The position numbers and the translations under genes were made by a program. Shown in pieces: positions 45,755 through 57,735 of a stretch of DNA of 64,000 bases. Position 1 is the stretch's first letter; every line of letters begins with the position of its first letter. Location: positions 16,990,534 to 17,054,533 of the forward strand of contig CM055909.1 in NCBI GenBank assembly GCA_029582155.1, given 5' to 3'. The notes under the pieces are model-generated. The model did not search any database. It had not been told where the DNA came from and worked only from the letters and a program-made list of their open reading frames with translations. This DNA comes from Panopea generosa (Eukaryota; Mollusca; Bivalvia; Adapedonta; Hiatellidae).

Positions 45755-45777
45755 GTGACGTCATAACTGCACTTCCG
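45755..45777 (+). promoter_or_regulatory. CRE + ETS motifs in the left subterminal inverted repeat
   Basis: A full CREB/ATF site TGACGTCA (45756-45763) is followed by CACTTCCGG (45770-45778), an ETS-type site, about 90-110 bp before the P2X7-like ATG. The 23-bp block is repeated perfectly, inverted, at 48314-48336. Same positions +2953, +5906 and +8859 in the other copies. Function is inferred from motif identity only. Confidence 0.55.
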
Positions 45778-45865
45778 GTTTAAAACATAATTGATTTATA
45801 CGCTACAGCAGATATAGAAACGTGCAATTATAGTCACCGGCAAAGGTACTCGCAAAAATAATAAA

Positions 45866-46177
45866 ATGAATTTTAGTAACGGAGAAGGACCTGTGGCCTA
45901 CAACTTTGAACCAGAATTTTCAAAAGCAGAGTTAAATGAATTAGAAAACGAGTGAAATAGTGAGACGGCACAGTTGTTCACACATGTGAAAGATTTTTGC
46001 AGCTGCGGAAACTGTGTAATGCTGCTTTCGTCTGACGAAAATACGTGCTGCAGCTGCAATGACCATACTATTGGAAATTTAGTAGATTTAGAATGTATCA
46101 CAGAAATAATACAGCAATGTTTTATGAAGGCTTCACCCAAAAAGATGATAACTGTTAAACAGTCACACCGATCATGA
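45866..46177 (+). pseudogene. P2X7 cytoplasmic-domain-like ORF, copy 1
   Basis: From the ATG at 45866 the frame reads MNFSNGEGPVAYNFEPEFSK AELNELENE, meets TGA at codon 30, and continues in frame to a Met at codon 37 and a Cys-rich part: FCSCGNCVMLLSSDENTCC ... ECITEIIQQCF. The spacing CxCGxC ... CC ... CIT ... F matches the zinc-binding cytoplasmic 'ballast' domain of P2X7 receptors (human: WCQCGHC ... LCC ... CITTSELF). Relatives of this domain are, as I recall, widespread as stand-alone or transposon-linked genes in molluscs and cnidarians. No channel domain is present. The TGA is in all four copies, so either translation starts at codon 37 (67 aa) or the ORF is dead. A CRE/ETS-like block lies ~100 bp upstream. 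Confidence 0.65.
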
Positions 46178-46727
46178 ACCAGAGATCAAACCCGAAACCC
46201 ATCAATCACGACTCTGACATCTTATCATGTAGCCTGACATTGGTGATTGAATTTTTCAAAATAGTAAAATTACCCATAGCTTGATAAAAATTTAATTATT
46301 GCCGTCAGTGTTGATGTAGATCCAGGCGAGCCTGCACATTCATACTGTACTATCAGGGTATATACTGTTTGCTACTCAGTCAATACATTATAAAAAAAAC
46401 AAAACCTATTTAGACCAGGAATCGAATTTAAGGGAAAATGTTTTGTTACATATATTTACCTGTCTAAGAGAGAATAAAGAAAAATAATATTATATCTCTT
46501 TTCTTATCGTGTTTAGCTGGTGCGGCCATTGTTTCGTACTGAGAAATGGCTGATAATTTTTTTATTTCATACCCATTTTGGTAAATTTACATGAAGCATG
46601 AATGAGTTTTTTTTTGTGTTTTTTTTGTTGTTTCACATAACTGGCACTGTCTTTTGGTTATTCAAATGGTGTTACTACCCAATTTGATATATGGTGATTA
46701 TCTATTCCACCAGTTCCCTGAACATGT

Positions 46728-46970
46728 ATGAATGTTGTTCCTTATAGGGAGTGTCATATGGAATATAATGTCTACAGGCATATTGCACAAAGTGTATGTT
46801 ACTGTCCAGCTACTGGCACCCTGCTGAGCTTTCATAATTCACCAACACCACATTCACACCATGTGGTAATGAGAAATACCCTGCCACAGTGTGCATATTG
46901 TACCCTAATAAGCGTAATCACCCCAGGTTTAATGACCCCAGGGTTTATGACAGGATGTTATATCACATAG
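46728..46970 (+). other. 80-codon frame of unknown meaning in the 2.95-kb unit
   Basis: Reads MNVVPYRECHMEYNVYRHIA then QSVCYCPATGTLL. The YNVYRHIAQSVCYC stretch faintly recalls the 'YRxxAYRxFxxW' segment that follows the cysteine cluster in P2X7-type domains, and TTATAG|GGAG before it could be a splice acceptor. That would make it a downstream exon of the same gene. Weak evidence. Copies at 49681-49923, 52634-52876 and 55587-55829 appear identical. Confidence 0.3.
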
Positions 46971-47334
46971 TATTATGCCTTACTACCGATTAAAACATTT
47001 TCAGTTAATTAGGGTTTCAATATCAATGCAAACTTACAAGTAATAAAATTATGTTATATGATTTTATGAATATTTTTCATAAATTGTATACCAGAACACT
47101 TTTTTAACAGTAAAAAAAAAAATTTCATGAATTTTTGAATAAATAAAGGAACAAAGGTTTTACTTTATCTTTTTTCATTACGAAGTAGAGGTAGTTCAAA
47201 TGTATATTCACGAATAATGACCTTGTTGACTGTGAAAAAGCCATATATCAATAAACTAAATTGCCTATTAATTATAAAATTAATAAAATGATTTTATGAC
47301 CAATTAAATGTTGACTGAATATTAAGCATCATTT

Positions 47335-47597
47335 TTTGCCATCGAGGGCTTACTGTACAGATGTTCAGTTAACCTAACCACTGTTTCCTGAAAAGTTAAC
47401 CAGTACTCGAGCACACCCAACAACCGCAAGTAACTGATAATTTTCCCACTCGAATCAGCAGTGAGAGACAAATGATATTGAGACACAATTTTGTATGTCA
47501 ATCATCACAGAGACTGTCGCCGGGTGGGGATTCAAACTCGAGACACCTGGATTGATTGTTAGACACTTAACTGACTGAGCTAATCGGGCCTGTCACA
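47335..47597 (-). mobile_element. SINE family D inside the 2.95-kb unit, copy 1
   Basis: Minus strand: GGCCCGATTAGCTCAGTCAG (A box), TCGAGTTTGAATCCCCACC (B box), then body CAGTCTCTGTGATGATTGAC, GTGTCTCAATATCATT and an end near GCCCTCGATGGC. The same family lies in direct orientation just right of the array at 57478-57735. Confidence 0.75.
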
Positions 47598-48313
47598 ATT
47601 AATTAGCCTTAATTTGTATTTTAATAATAACTTTTAGATACCATGTCGTTTTCACACCTTATGTTTTGGCATTAACCTCTTGTTTTTATTGTTAATTGGT
47701 TTATTACACCTGTTCAAACAGCCTGCAATTATAAGATTGTGAAAGTTTGCTATATCAATTTCGCAATATTTTGGAAGAGTATATAAAATTACAAATTAAA
47801 TTTCAGAAATCAGTTGAGCTATATGTTATTAGCACATTTTTAAGAGCTTCCCACTGGATAATATACACTTAGTCTATATGTATGTCGCATATGGTCATCT
47901 TCGTACTGAAATCATCAGAAATTGCAGCTTGGATAGTAGTACGCCAAGGCATTGGTACGCTTCATTCTGCAATCTTAAGTCCTACCCCAAAGTATAAAGG
48001 CGTTTTGCGCGTGATGTCACCAGAAGCTTGACACTGAGGCAATGTGAAATCACATATTAGGAAAACAAAAAACAATGCTGCCCACAAAACATATCGCATT
48101 ACTCCACCCACTTATTCCGCTGGAGAAAACAATGTTTAATGGGTTAAGTCCTTCAATTCAGAATCGTTTTCGCGTTTAATTGTCTACCTTCGATGTTCAC
48201 TAATGCACTGTATATCTGTATATAAACTGATTACGTATATTAGTGTATATACATAAGAGTTTCAGTAGAGAGCAGTCACTAACGACACAATACAATTTGC
48301 GCGATAACTAGAA

Positions 48314-48374
48314 CGGAAGTGCAGTTATGACGTCACCGAATACCTCCATCACAAAAGAGCTACAAAATGGCGGC
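48314..48374 (-). promoter_or_regulatory. Right subterminal inverted repeat with CRE, ETS and YY1-like motifs
   Basis: Carries the inverted CRE/ETS block, then AAAATGGCGGC (48364-48374), a strong YY1-type site. It faces outward-in like the left block, so each unit has promoter-like sequence at both ends. Repeated in copies 2-4. Confidence 0.5.
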
Positions 48375-48818
48375 GCCCATAGCATTTAGGAAACGCTTGA
48401 AATCATGATATTTAATGTCATTTTTCTCATTTGATAAATTTCGTACAATTAAAATTTGTTGATTTTTGTGTTATTTACATGTCTATTTAACGATAAATAG
48501 CCATTTATATTCTGACGTGCGGTACCCTTTAAAGGGGAACGCAACCCTGTATATAAAACAGGATAATATGAATAGCTATGAGTTCAGCTTTCTATTAAAA
48601 GTATTATTATGCCTAAATTCGAGTCTGTAAAGATATATCAGCTCGTTTTGTAACGGTTATTTTCGCACATCGACTTTGTGGTGGAAGTCGCCATATTGGA
48701 TACCTGCGTGACGTCATAACTGCACTTCCGGTTTAAAACATAATTGATTTATACGCTACAGCAGATATAGAAACGTGCAATTATAGTCACCGGCAAAGGT
48801 ACTCGCAAAAATAATAAA

Positions 48819-49130
48819 ATGAATTTTAGTAACGGAGAAGGACCTGTGGCCTACAACTTTGAACCAGAATTTTCAAAAGCAGAGTTAAATGAATTAGAAA
48901 ACGAGTGAAATAGTGAGACGGCACAGTTGTTCACACATGTGAAAGATTTTTGCAGCTGCGGAAACTGTGTAATGCTGCTTTCGTCTGACGAAAATACGTG
49001 CTGCAGCTGCAATGACCATACTATTGGAAATTTAGTAGATTTAGAATGTATCACAGAAATAATACAGCAATGTTTTATGAAGGTTTCACCCAAAAAGATG
49101 ATAACTGTTAAACAGTCACACCGATCATGA
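48819..49130 (+). pseudogene. P2X7-like ORF, copy 2
   Basis: Identical to copy 1 apart from Ala to Val in the MKASPKK segment (here MKVSPKK). The same TGA at codon 30. Confidence 0.65.
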
Positions 49131-50287
49131 ACCAGAGATCAAACCCGAAACCCATCAATCACGACTCTGACATCTTATCATGTAGCCTGACATTGGTGAT
49201 TGAATTTTTCAAAATAGTAAAATTACCCATAGCTTGATAAAAATTTAATTATTGCCGTCAGTGTTGATGTAGATCCAGGCGAGCCTGCACATTCATACTG
49301 TACTATCAGGGTATATACTGTTTGCTACTCAGTCAATACATTATAAAAAAAACAAAACCTATTTAGACCAGGAATCGAATTTAAGGGAAAATGTTTTGTT
49401 ACATATATTTACCTGTCTAAGAGAGAATAAAGAAAAATAATATTATATCTCTTTTCTTATCGTGTTTAGCTGGTGCGGCCATTGTTTCGTACTGAGAAAT
49501 GGCTGATAATTTTTTTATTTCATACCCATTTTGGTAAATTTACATGAAGCATGAATGAGTTTTTTTTTGTGTTTTTTTTGTTGTTTCACATAACTGGCAC
49601 TGTCTTTTGGTTATTCAAATGGTGTTACTACCCAATTTGATATATGGTGATTATCTATTCCACCAGTTCCCTGAACATGTATGAATGTTGTTCCTTATAG
49701 GGAGTGTCATATGGAATATAATGTCTACAGGCATATTGCACAAAGTGTATGTTACTGTCCAGCTACTGGCACCCTGCTGAGCTTTCATAATTCACCAACA
49801 CCACATTCACACCATGTGGTAATGAGAAATACCCTGCCACAGTGTGCATATTGTACCCTAATAAGCGTAATCACCCCAGGTTTAATGACCCCAGGGTTTA
49901 TGACAGGATGTTATATCACATAGTATTATGCCTTACTACCGATTAAAACATTTTCAGTTAATTAGGGTTTCAATATCAATGCAAACTTACAAGTAATAAA
50001 ATTATGTTATATGATTTTATGAATATTTTTCATAAATTGTATACCAGAACACTTTTTTAACAGTAAAAAAAAAAATTTCATGAATTTTTGAATAAATAAA
50101 GGAACAAAGGTTTTACTTTATCTTTTTTCATTACGAAGTAGAGGTAGTTCAAATGTATATTCACGAATAATGACCTTGTTGACTGTGAAAAAGCCATATA
50201 TCAATAAACTAAATTGCCTATTAATTATAAAATTAATAAAATGATTTTATGACCAATTAAATGTTGACTGAATATTAAGCATCATTT

Positions 50288-50550
50288 TTTGCCATCGAGG
50301 GCTTACTGTACAGATGTTCAGTTAACCTAACCACTGTTTCCTGAAAAGTTAACCAGTACTCGAGCACACCCAACAACCGCAAGTAACTGATAATTTTCCC
50401 ACTCGAATCAGCAGTGAGAGACAAATGATATTGAGACACAATTTTGTATGTCAATCATCACAGAGACTGTCGCCGGGTGGGGATTCAAACTCGAGACACC
50501 TGGATTGATTGTTAGACACTTAACTGACTGAGCTAATCGGGCCTGTCACA
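50288..50550 (-). mobile_element. SINE family D, copy in unit 2
   Basis: Carried passively as part of the tandem unit. Confidence 0.75.
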
Positions 50551-51771
50551 ATTAATTAGCCTTAATTTGTATTTTAATAATAACTTTTAGATACCATGTC
50601 GTTTTCACACCTTATGTTTTGGCATTAACCTCTTGTTTTTATTGTTAATTGGTTTATTACACCTGTTCAAACAGCCTGCAATTATAAGATTGTGAAAGTT
50701 TGCTATATCAATTTCGCAATATTTTGGAAGAGTATATAAAATTACAAATTAAATTTCAGAAATCAGTTGAGCTATATGTTATTAGCACATTTTTAAGAGC
50801 TTCCCACTGGATAATATACACTTAGTCTATATGTATGTCGCATATGGTCATCTTCGTACTGAAATCATCAGAAATTGCAGCTTGGATAGTAGTACGCCAA
50901 GGCATTGGTACGCTTCATTCTGCAATCTTAAGTCCTACCCCAAAGTATAAAGGCGTTTTGCGCGTGATGTCACCAGAAGCTTGACACTGAGGCAATGTGA
51001 AATCACATATTAGGAAAACAAAAAACAATGCTGCCCACAAAACATATCGCATTACTCCACCCACTTATTCCGCTGGAGAAAACAATGTTTAATGGGTTAA
51101 GTCCTTCAATTCAGAATCGTTTTCGCGTTTAATTGTCTACCTTCGATGTTCACTAATGCACTGTATATCTGTATATAAACTGATTACGTATATTAGTGTA
51201 TATACATAAGAGTTTCAGTAGAGAGCAGTCACTAACGACACAATACAATTTGCGCGATAACTAGAACGGAAGTGCAGTTATGACGTCACCGAATACCTCC
51301 ATCACAAAAGAGCTACAAAATGGCGGCGCCCATAGCATTTAGGAAACGCTTGAAATCATGATATTTAATGTCATTTTTCTCATTTGATAAATTTCGTACA
51401 ATTAAAATTTGTTGATTTTTGTGTTATTTACATGTCTATTTAACGATAAATAGCCATTTATATTCTGACGTGCGGTACCCTTTAAAGGGGAACGCAACCC
51501 TGTATATAAAACAGGATAATATGAATAGCTATGAGTTCAGCTTTCTATTAAAAGTATTATTATGCCTAAATTCGAGTCTATAAAGATATATCAGCTCGTT
51601 TTGTAACGGTTATTTTCGCACATCGACTTTGTGGTGGAAGTCGCCATATTGGATACCTGCGTGACGTCATAACTGCACTTCCGGTTTAAAACATAATTGA
51701 TTTATACGCTACAGCAGATATAGAAACGTGCAATTATAGTCACCGGCAAAGGTACTCGCAAAAATAATAAA

Positions 51772-52083
51772 ATGAATTTTAGTAACGGAGAAGGACCTGT
51801 GGCCTACAACTTTGAACCAGAATTTTCAAAAGCAGAGTTAAATGAATTAGAAAACGAGTGAAATAGTGAGACGGCACAGTTGTTCACACATGTGAAAGAT
51901 TTTTGCAGCTGCGGAAACTGTGTAATGCTGCTTTCGTCTGACGAAAATACGTGCTGCAGCTGCAATGACCATACTATTGGAAATTTAGTAGATTTAGAAT
52001 GTATCACAGAAATAATACAGCAATGTTTTATGAAGGTTTCACCCAAAAAGATGATAACTGTTAAACAGTCACACCGATCATGA
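51772..52083 (+). pseudogene. P2X7-like ORF, copy 3
   Basis: As copy 2 (MKVSPKK), with the TGA retained. Confidence 0.65.
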
Positions 52084-53240
52084 ACCAGAGATCAAACCCG
52101 AAACCCATCAATCACGACTCTGACATCTTATCATGTAGCCTGACATTGGTGATTGAATTTTTCAAAATAGTAAAATTACCCATAGCTTGATAAAAATTTA
52201 ATTATTGCCGTCAGTGTTGATGTAGATCCAGGCGAGCCTGCACATTCATACTGTACTATCAGGGTATATACTGTTTGCTACTCAGTCAATACATTATAAA
52301 AAAAACAAAACCTATTTAGACCAGGAATCGAATTTAAGGGAAAATGTTTTGTTACATATATTTACCTGTCTAAGAGAGAATAAAGAAAAATAATATTATA
52401 TCTCTTTTCTTATCGTGTTTAGCTGGTGCGGCCATTGTTTCGTACTGAGAAATGGCTGATAATTTTTTTATTTCATACCCATTTTGGTAAATTTACATGA
52501 AGCATGAATGAGTTTTTTTTTGTGTTTTTTTTGTTGTTTCACATAACTGGCACTGTCTTTTGGTTATTCAAATGGTGTTACTACCCAATTTGATATATGG
52601 TGATTATCTATTCCACCAGTTCCCTGAACATGTATGAATGTTGTTCCTTATAGGGAGTGTCATATGGAATATAATGTCTACAGGCATATTGCACAAAGTG
52701 TATGTTACTGTCCAGCTACTGGCACCCTGCTGAGCTTTCATAATTCACCAACACCACATTCACACCATGTGGTAATGAGAAATACCCTGCCACAGTGTGC
52801 ATATTGTACCCTAATAAGCGTAATCACCCCAGGTTTAATGACCCCAGGGTTTATGACAGGATGTTATATCACATAGTATTATGCCTTACTACCGATTAAA
52901 ACATTTTCAGTTAATTAGGGTTTCAATATCAATGCAAACTTACAAGTAATAAAATTATGTTATATGATTTTATGAATATTTTTCATAAATTGTATACCAG
53001 AACACTTTTTTAACAGTAAAAAAAAAAATTTCATGAATTTTTGAATAAATAAAGGAACAAAGGTTTTACTTTATCTTTTTTCATTACGAAGTAGAGGTAG
53101 TTCAAATGTATATTCACGAATAATGACCTTGTTGACTGTGAAAAAGCCATATATCAATAAACTAAATTGCCTATTAATTATAAAATTAATAAAATGATTT
53201 TATGACCAATTAAATGTTGACTGAATATTAAGCATCATTT

Positions 53241-53503
53241 TTTGCCATCGAGGGCTTACTGTACAGATGTTCAGTTAACCTAACCACTGTTTCCTGAAAA
53301 GTTAACCAGTACTCGAGCACACCCAACAACCGCAAGTAACTGATAATTTTCCCACTCGAATCAGCAGTGAGAGACAAATGATATTGAGACACAATTTTGT
53401 ATGTCAATCATCACAGAGACTGTCGCCGGGTGGGGATTCAAACTCGAGACACCTGGATTGATTGTTAGACACTTAACTGACTGAGCTAATCGGGCCTGTC
53501 ACA
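53241..53503 (-). mobile_element. SINE family D, copy in unit 3
   Basis: Carried as part of the tandem unit. Confidence 0.75.
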
Positions 53504-54724
53504 ATTAATTAGCCTTAATTTGTATTTTAATAATAACTTTTAGATACCATGTCGTTTTCACACCTTATGTTTTGGCATTAACCTCTTGTTTTTATTGTTA
53601 ATTGGTTTATTACACCTGTTCAAACAGCCTGCAATTATAAGATTGTGAAAGTTTGCTATATCAATTTCGCAATATTTTGGAAGAGTATATAAAATTACAA
53701 ATTAAATTTCAGAAATCAGTTGAGCTATATGTTATTAGCACATTTTTAAGAGCTTCCCACTGGATAATATACACTTAGTCTATATGTATGTCGCATATGG
53801 TCATCTTCGTACTGAAATCATCAGAAATTGCAGCTTGGATAGTAGTACGCCAAGGCATTGGTACGCTTCATTCTGCAATCTTAAGTCCTACCCCAAAGTA
53901 TAAAGGCGTTTTGCGCGTGATGTCACCAGAAGCTTGACACTGAGGCAATGTGAAATCACATATTAGGAAAACAAAAAACAATGCTGCCCACAAAACATAT
54001 CGCATTACTCCACCCACTTATTCCGCTGGAGAAAACAATGTTTAATGGGTTAAGTCCTTCAATTCAGAATCGTTTTCGCGTTTAATTGTCTACCTTCGAT
54101 GTTCACTAATGCACTGTATATCTGTATATAAACTGATTACGTATATTAGTGTATATACATAAGAGTTTCAGTAGAGAGCAGTCACTAACGACACAATACA
54201 ATTTGCGCGATAACTAGAACGGAAGTGCAGTTATGACGTCACCGAATACCTCCATCACAAAAGAGCTACAAAATGGCGGCGCCCATAGCATTTAGGAAAC
54301 GCTTGAAATCATGATATTTAATGTCATTTTTCTCATTTGATAAATTTCGTACAATTAAAATTTGTTGATTTTTGTGTTATTTACATGTCTATTTAACGAT
54401 AAATAGCCATTTATATTCTGACGTGCGGTACCCTTTAAAGGGGAACGCAACCCTGTATATAAAACAGGATAATATGAATAGCTATGAGTTCAGCTTTCTA
54501 TTAAAAGTATTATTATGCCTAAATTCGAGTCTATAAAGATATATCAGCTCGTTTTGTAACGGTTATTTTCGCACATCGACTTTGTGGTGGAAGTCGCCAT
54601 ATTGGATACCTGCGTGACGTCATAACTGCACTTCCGGTTTAAAACATAATTGATTTATACGCTACAGCAGATATAGAAACGTGCAATTATAGTCACCGGC
54701 AAAGGTACTCGCAAAAATAATAAA

Positions 54725-55036
54725 ATGAATTTTAGTAACGGAGAAGGACCTGTGGCCTACAACTTTGAACCAGAATTTTCAAAAGCAGAGTTAAATGAAT
54801 TAGAAAACGAGTGAAATAGTGAGACGGCACAGTTGTTCACACATGTGAAAGATTTTTGCAGCTGCGGAAACTGTGTAATGCTGCTTTCGTCTGACGAAAA
54901 TACGTGCTGCAGCTGCAATGACCATACTATTGGAAATTTAGTAGATTTAGAATGTATCACAGAAATAATACAGCAATGTTTTATGAAGGTTTCACCCAAA
55001 AAGATGATAACTGTTAAACAGTCACACCGATCATGA
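54725..55036 (+). pseudogene. P2X7-like ORF, copy 4
   Basis: As copy 2 (MKVSPKK), with the TGA retained. Confidence 0.65.
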
Positions 55037-56193
55037 ACCAGAGATCAAACCCGAAACCCATCAATCACGACTCTGACATCTTATCATGTAGCCTGACATT
55101 GGTGATTGAATTTTTCAAAATAGTAAAATTACCCATAGCTTGATAAAAATTTAATTATTGCCGTCAGTGTTGATGTAGATCCAGGCGAGCCTGCACATTC
55201 ATACTGTACTATCAGGGTATATACTGTTTGCTACTCAGTCAATACATTATAAAAAAAACAAAACCTATTTAGACCAGGAATCGAATTTAAGGGAAAATGT
55301 TTTGTTACATATATTTACCTGTCTAAGAGAGAATAAAGAAAAATAATATTATATCTCTTTTCTTATCGTGTTTAGCTGGTGCGGCCATTGTTTCGTACTG
55401 AGAAATGGCTGATAATTTTTTTATTTCATACCCATTTTGGTAAATTTACATGAAGCATGAATGAGTTTTTTTTTGTGTTTTTTTTGTTGTTTCACATAAC
55501 TGGCACTGTCTTTTGGTTATTCAAATGGTGTTACTACCCAATTTGATATATGGTGATTATCTATTCCACCAGTTCCCTGAACATGTATGAATGTTGTTCC
55601 TTATAGGGAGTGTCATATGGAATATAATGTCTACAGGCATATTGCACAAAGTGTATGTTACTGTCCAGCTACTGGCACCCTGCTGAGCTTTCATAATTCA
55701 CCAACACCACATTCACACCATGTGGTAATGAGAAATACCCTGCCACAGTGTGCATATTGTACCCTAATAAGCGTAATCACCCCAGGTTTAATGACCCCAG
55801 GGTTTATGACAGGATGTTATATCACATAGTATTATGCCTTACTACCGATTAAAACATTTTCAGTTAATTAGGGTTTCAATATCAATGCAAACTTACAAGT
55901 AATAAAATTATGTTATATGATTTTATGAATATTTTTCATAAATTGTATACCAGAACACTTTTTTAACAGTAAAAAAAAAAATTTCATGAATTTTTGAATA
56001 AATAAAGGAACAAAGGTTTTACTTTATCTTTTTTCATTACGAAGTAGAGGTAGTTCAAATGTATATTCACGAATAATGACCTTGTTGACTGTGAAAAAGC
56101 CATATATCAATAAACTAAATTGCCTATTAATTATAAAATTAATAAAATGATTTTATGACCAATTAAATGTTGACTGAATATTAAGCATCATTT

Positions 56194-56456
56194 TTTGCCA
56201 TCGAGGGCTTACTGTACAGATGTTCAGTTAACCTAACCACTGTTTCCTGAAAAGTTAACCAGTACTCGAGCACACCCAACAACCGCAAGTAACTGATAAT
56301 TTTCCCACTCGAATCAGCAGTGAGAGACAAATGATATTGAGACACAATTTTGTATGTCAATCATCACAGAGACTGTCGCCGGGTGGGGATTCAAACTCGA
56401 GACACCTGGATTGATTGTTAGACACTTAACTGACTGAGCTAATCGGGCCTGTCACA
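56194..56456 (-). mobile_element. SINE family D, copy in unit 4
   Basis: Carried as part of the tandem unit. Confidence 0.75.
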
Positions 56457-57477
56457 ATTAATTAGCCTTAATTTGTATTTTAATAATAACTTTTAGATAC
56501 CATGTCGTTTTCACACCTTATGTTTTGGCATTAACCTCTTGTTTTTATTGTTAATTGGTTTATTACACCTGTTCAAACAGCCTGCAATTATAAGATTGTG
56601 AAAGTTTGCTATATCAATTTCGCAATATTTTGGAAGAGTATATAAAATTACAAATTAAATTTCAGAAATCAGTTGAGCTATATGTTATTAGCACATTTTT
56701 AAGAGCTTCCCACTGGATAATATACACTTAGTCTATATGTATGTCGCATATGGTCATCTTCGTACTGAAATCATCAGAAATTGCAGCTTGGATAGTAGTA
56801 CGCCAAGGCATTGGTACGCTTCATTCTGCAATCTTAAGTCCTACCCCAAAGTATAAAGGCGTTTTGCGCGTGATGTCACCAGAAGCTTGACACTGAGGCA
56901 ATGTGAAATCACATATTAGGAAAACAAAAAACAATGCTGCCCACAAAACATATCGCATTACTCCACCCACTTATTCCGCTGGAGAAAACAATGTTTAATG
57001 GGTTAAGTCCTTCAATTCAGAATCGTTTTCGCGTTTAATTGTCTACCTTCGATGTTCACTAATGCACTGTATATCTGTATATAAACTGATTACGTATATT
57101 AGTGTATATACATAAGAGTTTCAGTAGAGAGCAGTCACTAACGACACAATACAATTTGCGCGATAACTAGAACGGAAGTGCAGTTATGACGTCACCGAAT
57201 ACCTCCATCACAAAAGAGCTACAAAATGGCGGCGCCCATAGCATTTAGGAAACGCTTGAAATCATGATATTTAATGTCATTTTTCTCATTTGATAAATTT
57301 CGTACAATTAAAATTTGTTGATTTTTGTGTTATTTACATGTCTATTTAACGATAAATAGCCATTTATATTCTGACGTGCGGTACCCTTTAATGTTATCTG
57401 ATTATTTTGCTTATTTCTATATTATTTGACAAATACTTTAGGCAAGATGCATGTTTGTCTTTTCTCGGAGCCGGGCC

Positions 57478-57735
57478 AATTAGCTCAGTCGGTAGTGCGT
57501 TGGACTAAAAATCCAGAGGTATTGAGTTCAAATCGCCAGTCGGGCCACAGTCTCCGTGATGATTGATATACGACAGCGTGTCTCATTATCATTCATCTTT
57601 CATCACTAACTCAAATAAGAAAGTTATCAGTTACTTTTGGAGATGTTTGTGCTCAGGTAATGATCCCCGTAAAAAGTGGTTATGTTAAATGATCCTCTGT
57701 TAGCCCTCGATAACATAAAACTGACGCTAACTATT
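57478..57735 (+). mobile_element. SINE family D, free copy right of the array
   Basis: Head GGGCCAATTAGCTCAGTCGG ... TTGAGTTCAAATCGCC with anticodon loop CTAAAAA. Body CAGTCTCCGTGATGATTGAT, CGTGTCTCATTATCATT and end TTAGCCCTCGATAAC. The fused body rules out a plain tRNA gene. An ATTCAATCAATCAATC microsatellite-like tail follows. Confidence 0.75.

Larger units (their letters stand above)
45580..48528 (+). mobile_element. TTAA-bounded 2949-bp unit, copy 1 of 4
   Basis: Preceded and followed by TTAA. Including TTAA, the left end and the reversed right end agree at 22 of 29 positions (TTAAAGGG, then CGCA, then ATATAAA). A 23-bp perfect subterminal inverted repeat lies at 45755-45777 / 48314-48336. 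It carries a P2X7-like ORF (45866-46177), a second small frame (46728-46970) and an inverted SINE (47335-47597). No transposase. TTAA ends fit a non-autonomous piggyBac or Kolobok-type DNA transposon. Orientation is taken from the P2X7-like ORF. Copies differ at very few sites; I noticed only 45674 and 46131. Confidence 0.8.
48533..51481 (+). mobile_element. TTAA-bounded 2949-bp unit, copy 2 of 4
   Basis: Same orientation and length as copy 1, joined to it by a single TTAA (48529-48532). Carries the G variant at 48627 (A in the others) and T at 49084, where copy 1 has C. Confidence 0.85.
51486..54434 (+). mobile_element. TTAA-bounded 2949-bp unit, copy 3 of 4
   Basis: Joined by the single TTAA at 51482-51485. 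I saw no difference from copy 4. Confidence 0.85.
54439..57387 (+). mobile_element. TTAA-bounded 2949-bp unit, copy 4 of 4
   Basis: Joined by TTAA at 54435-54438 and closed on the right by TTAA at 57388-57391, after which unique sequence (TGTTATCTGATTATTTTGC) begins. Confidence 0.85.

Noticed and set aside
45898-46140. 80-codon minus-strand frame opposite the P2X7-like ORF
   Set aside because: Shadow of the cysteine-rich plus-strand frame. No independent family signal.
57480-57552. tRNA-like gene with anticodon AAA
   Set aside because: The same body follows the head as in the inverted copies inside the 2.95-kb units. SINE head, not a tRNA gene.
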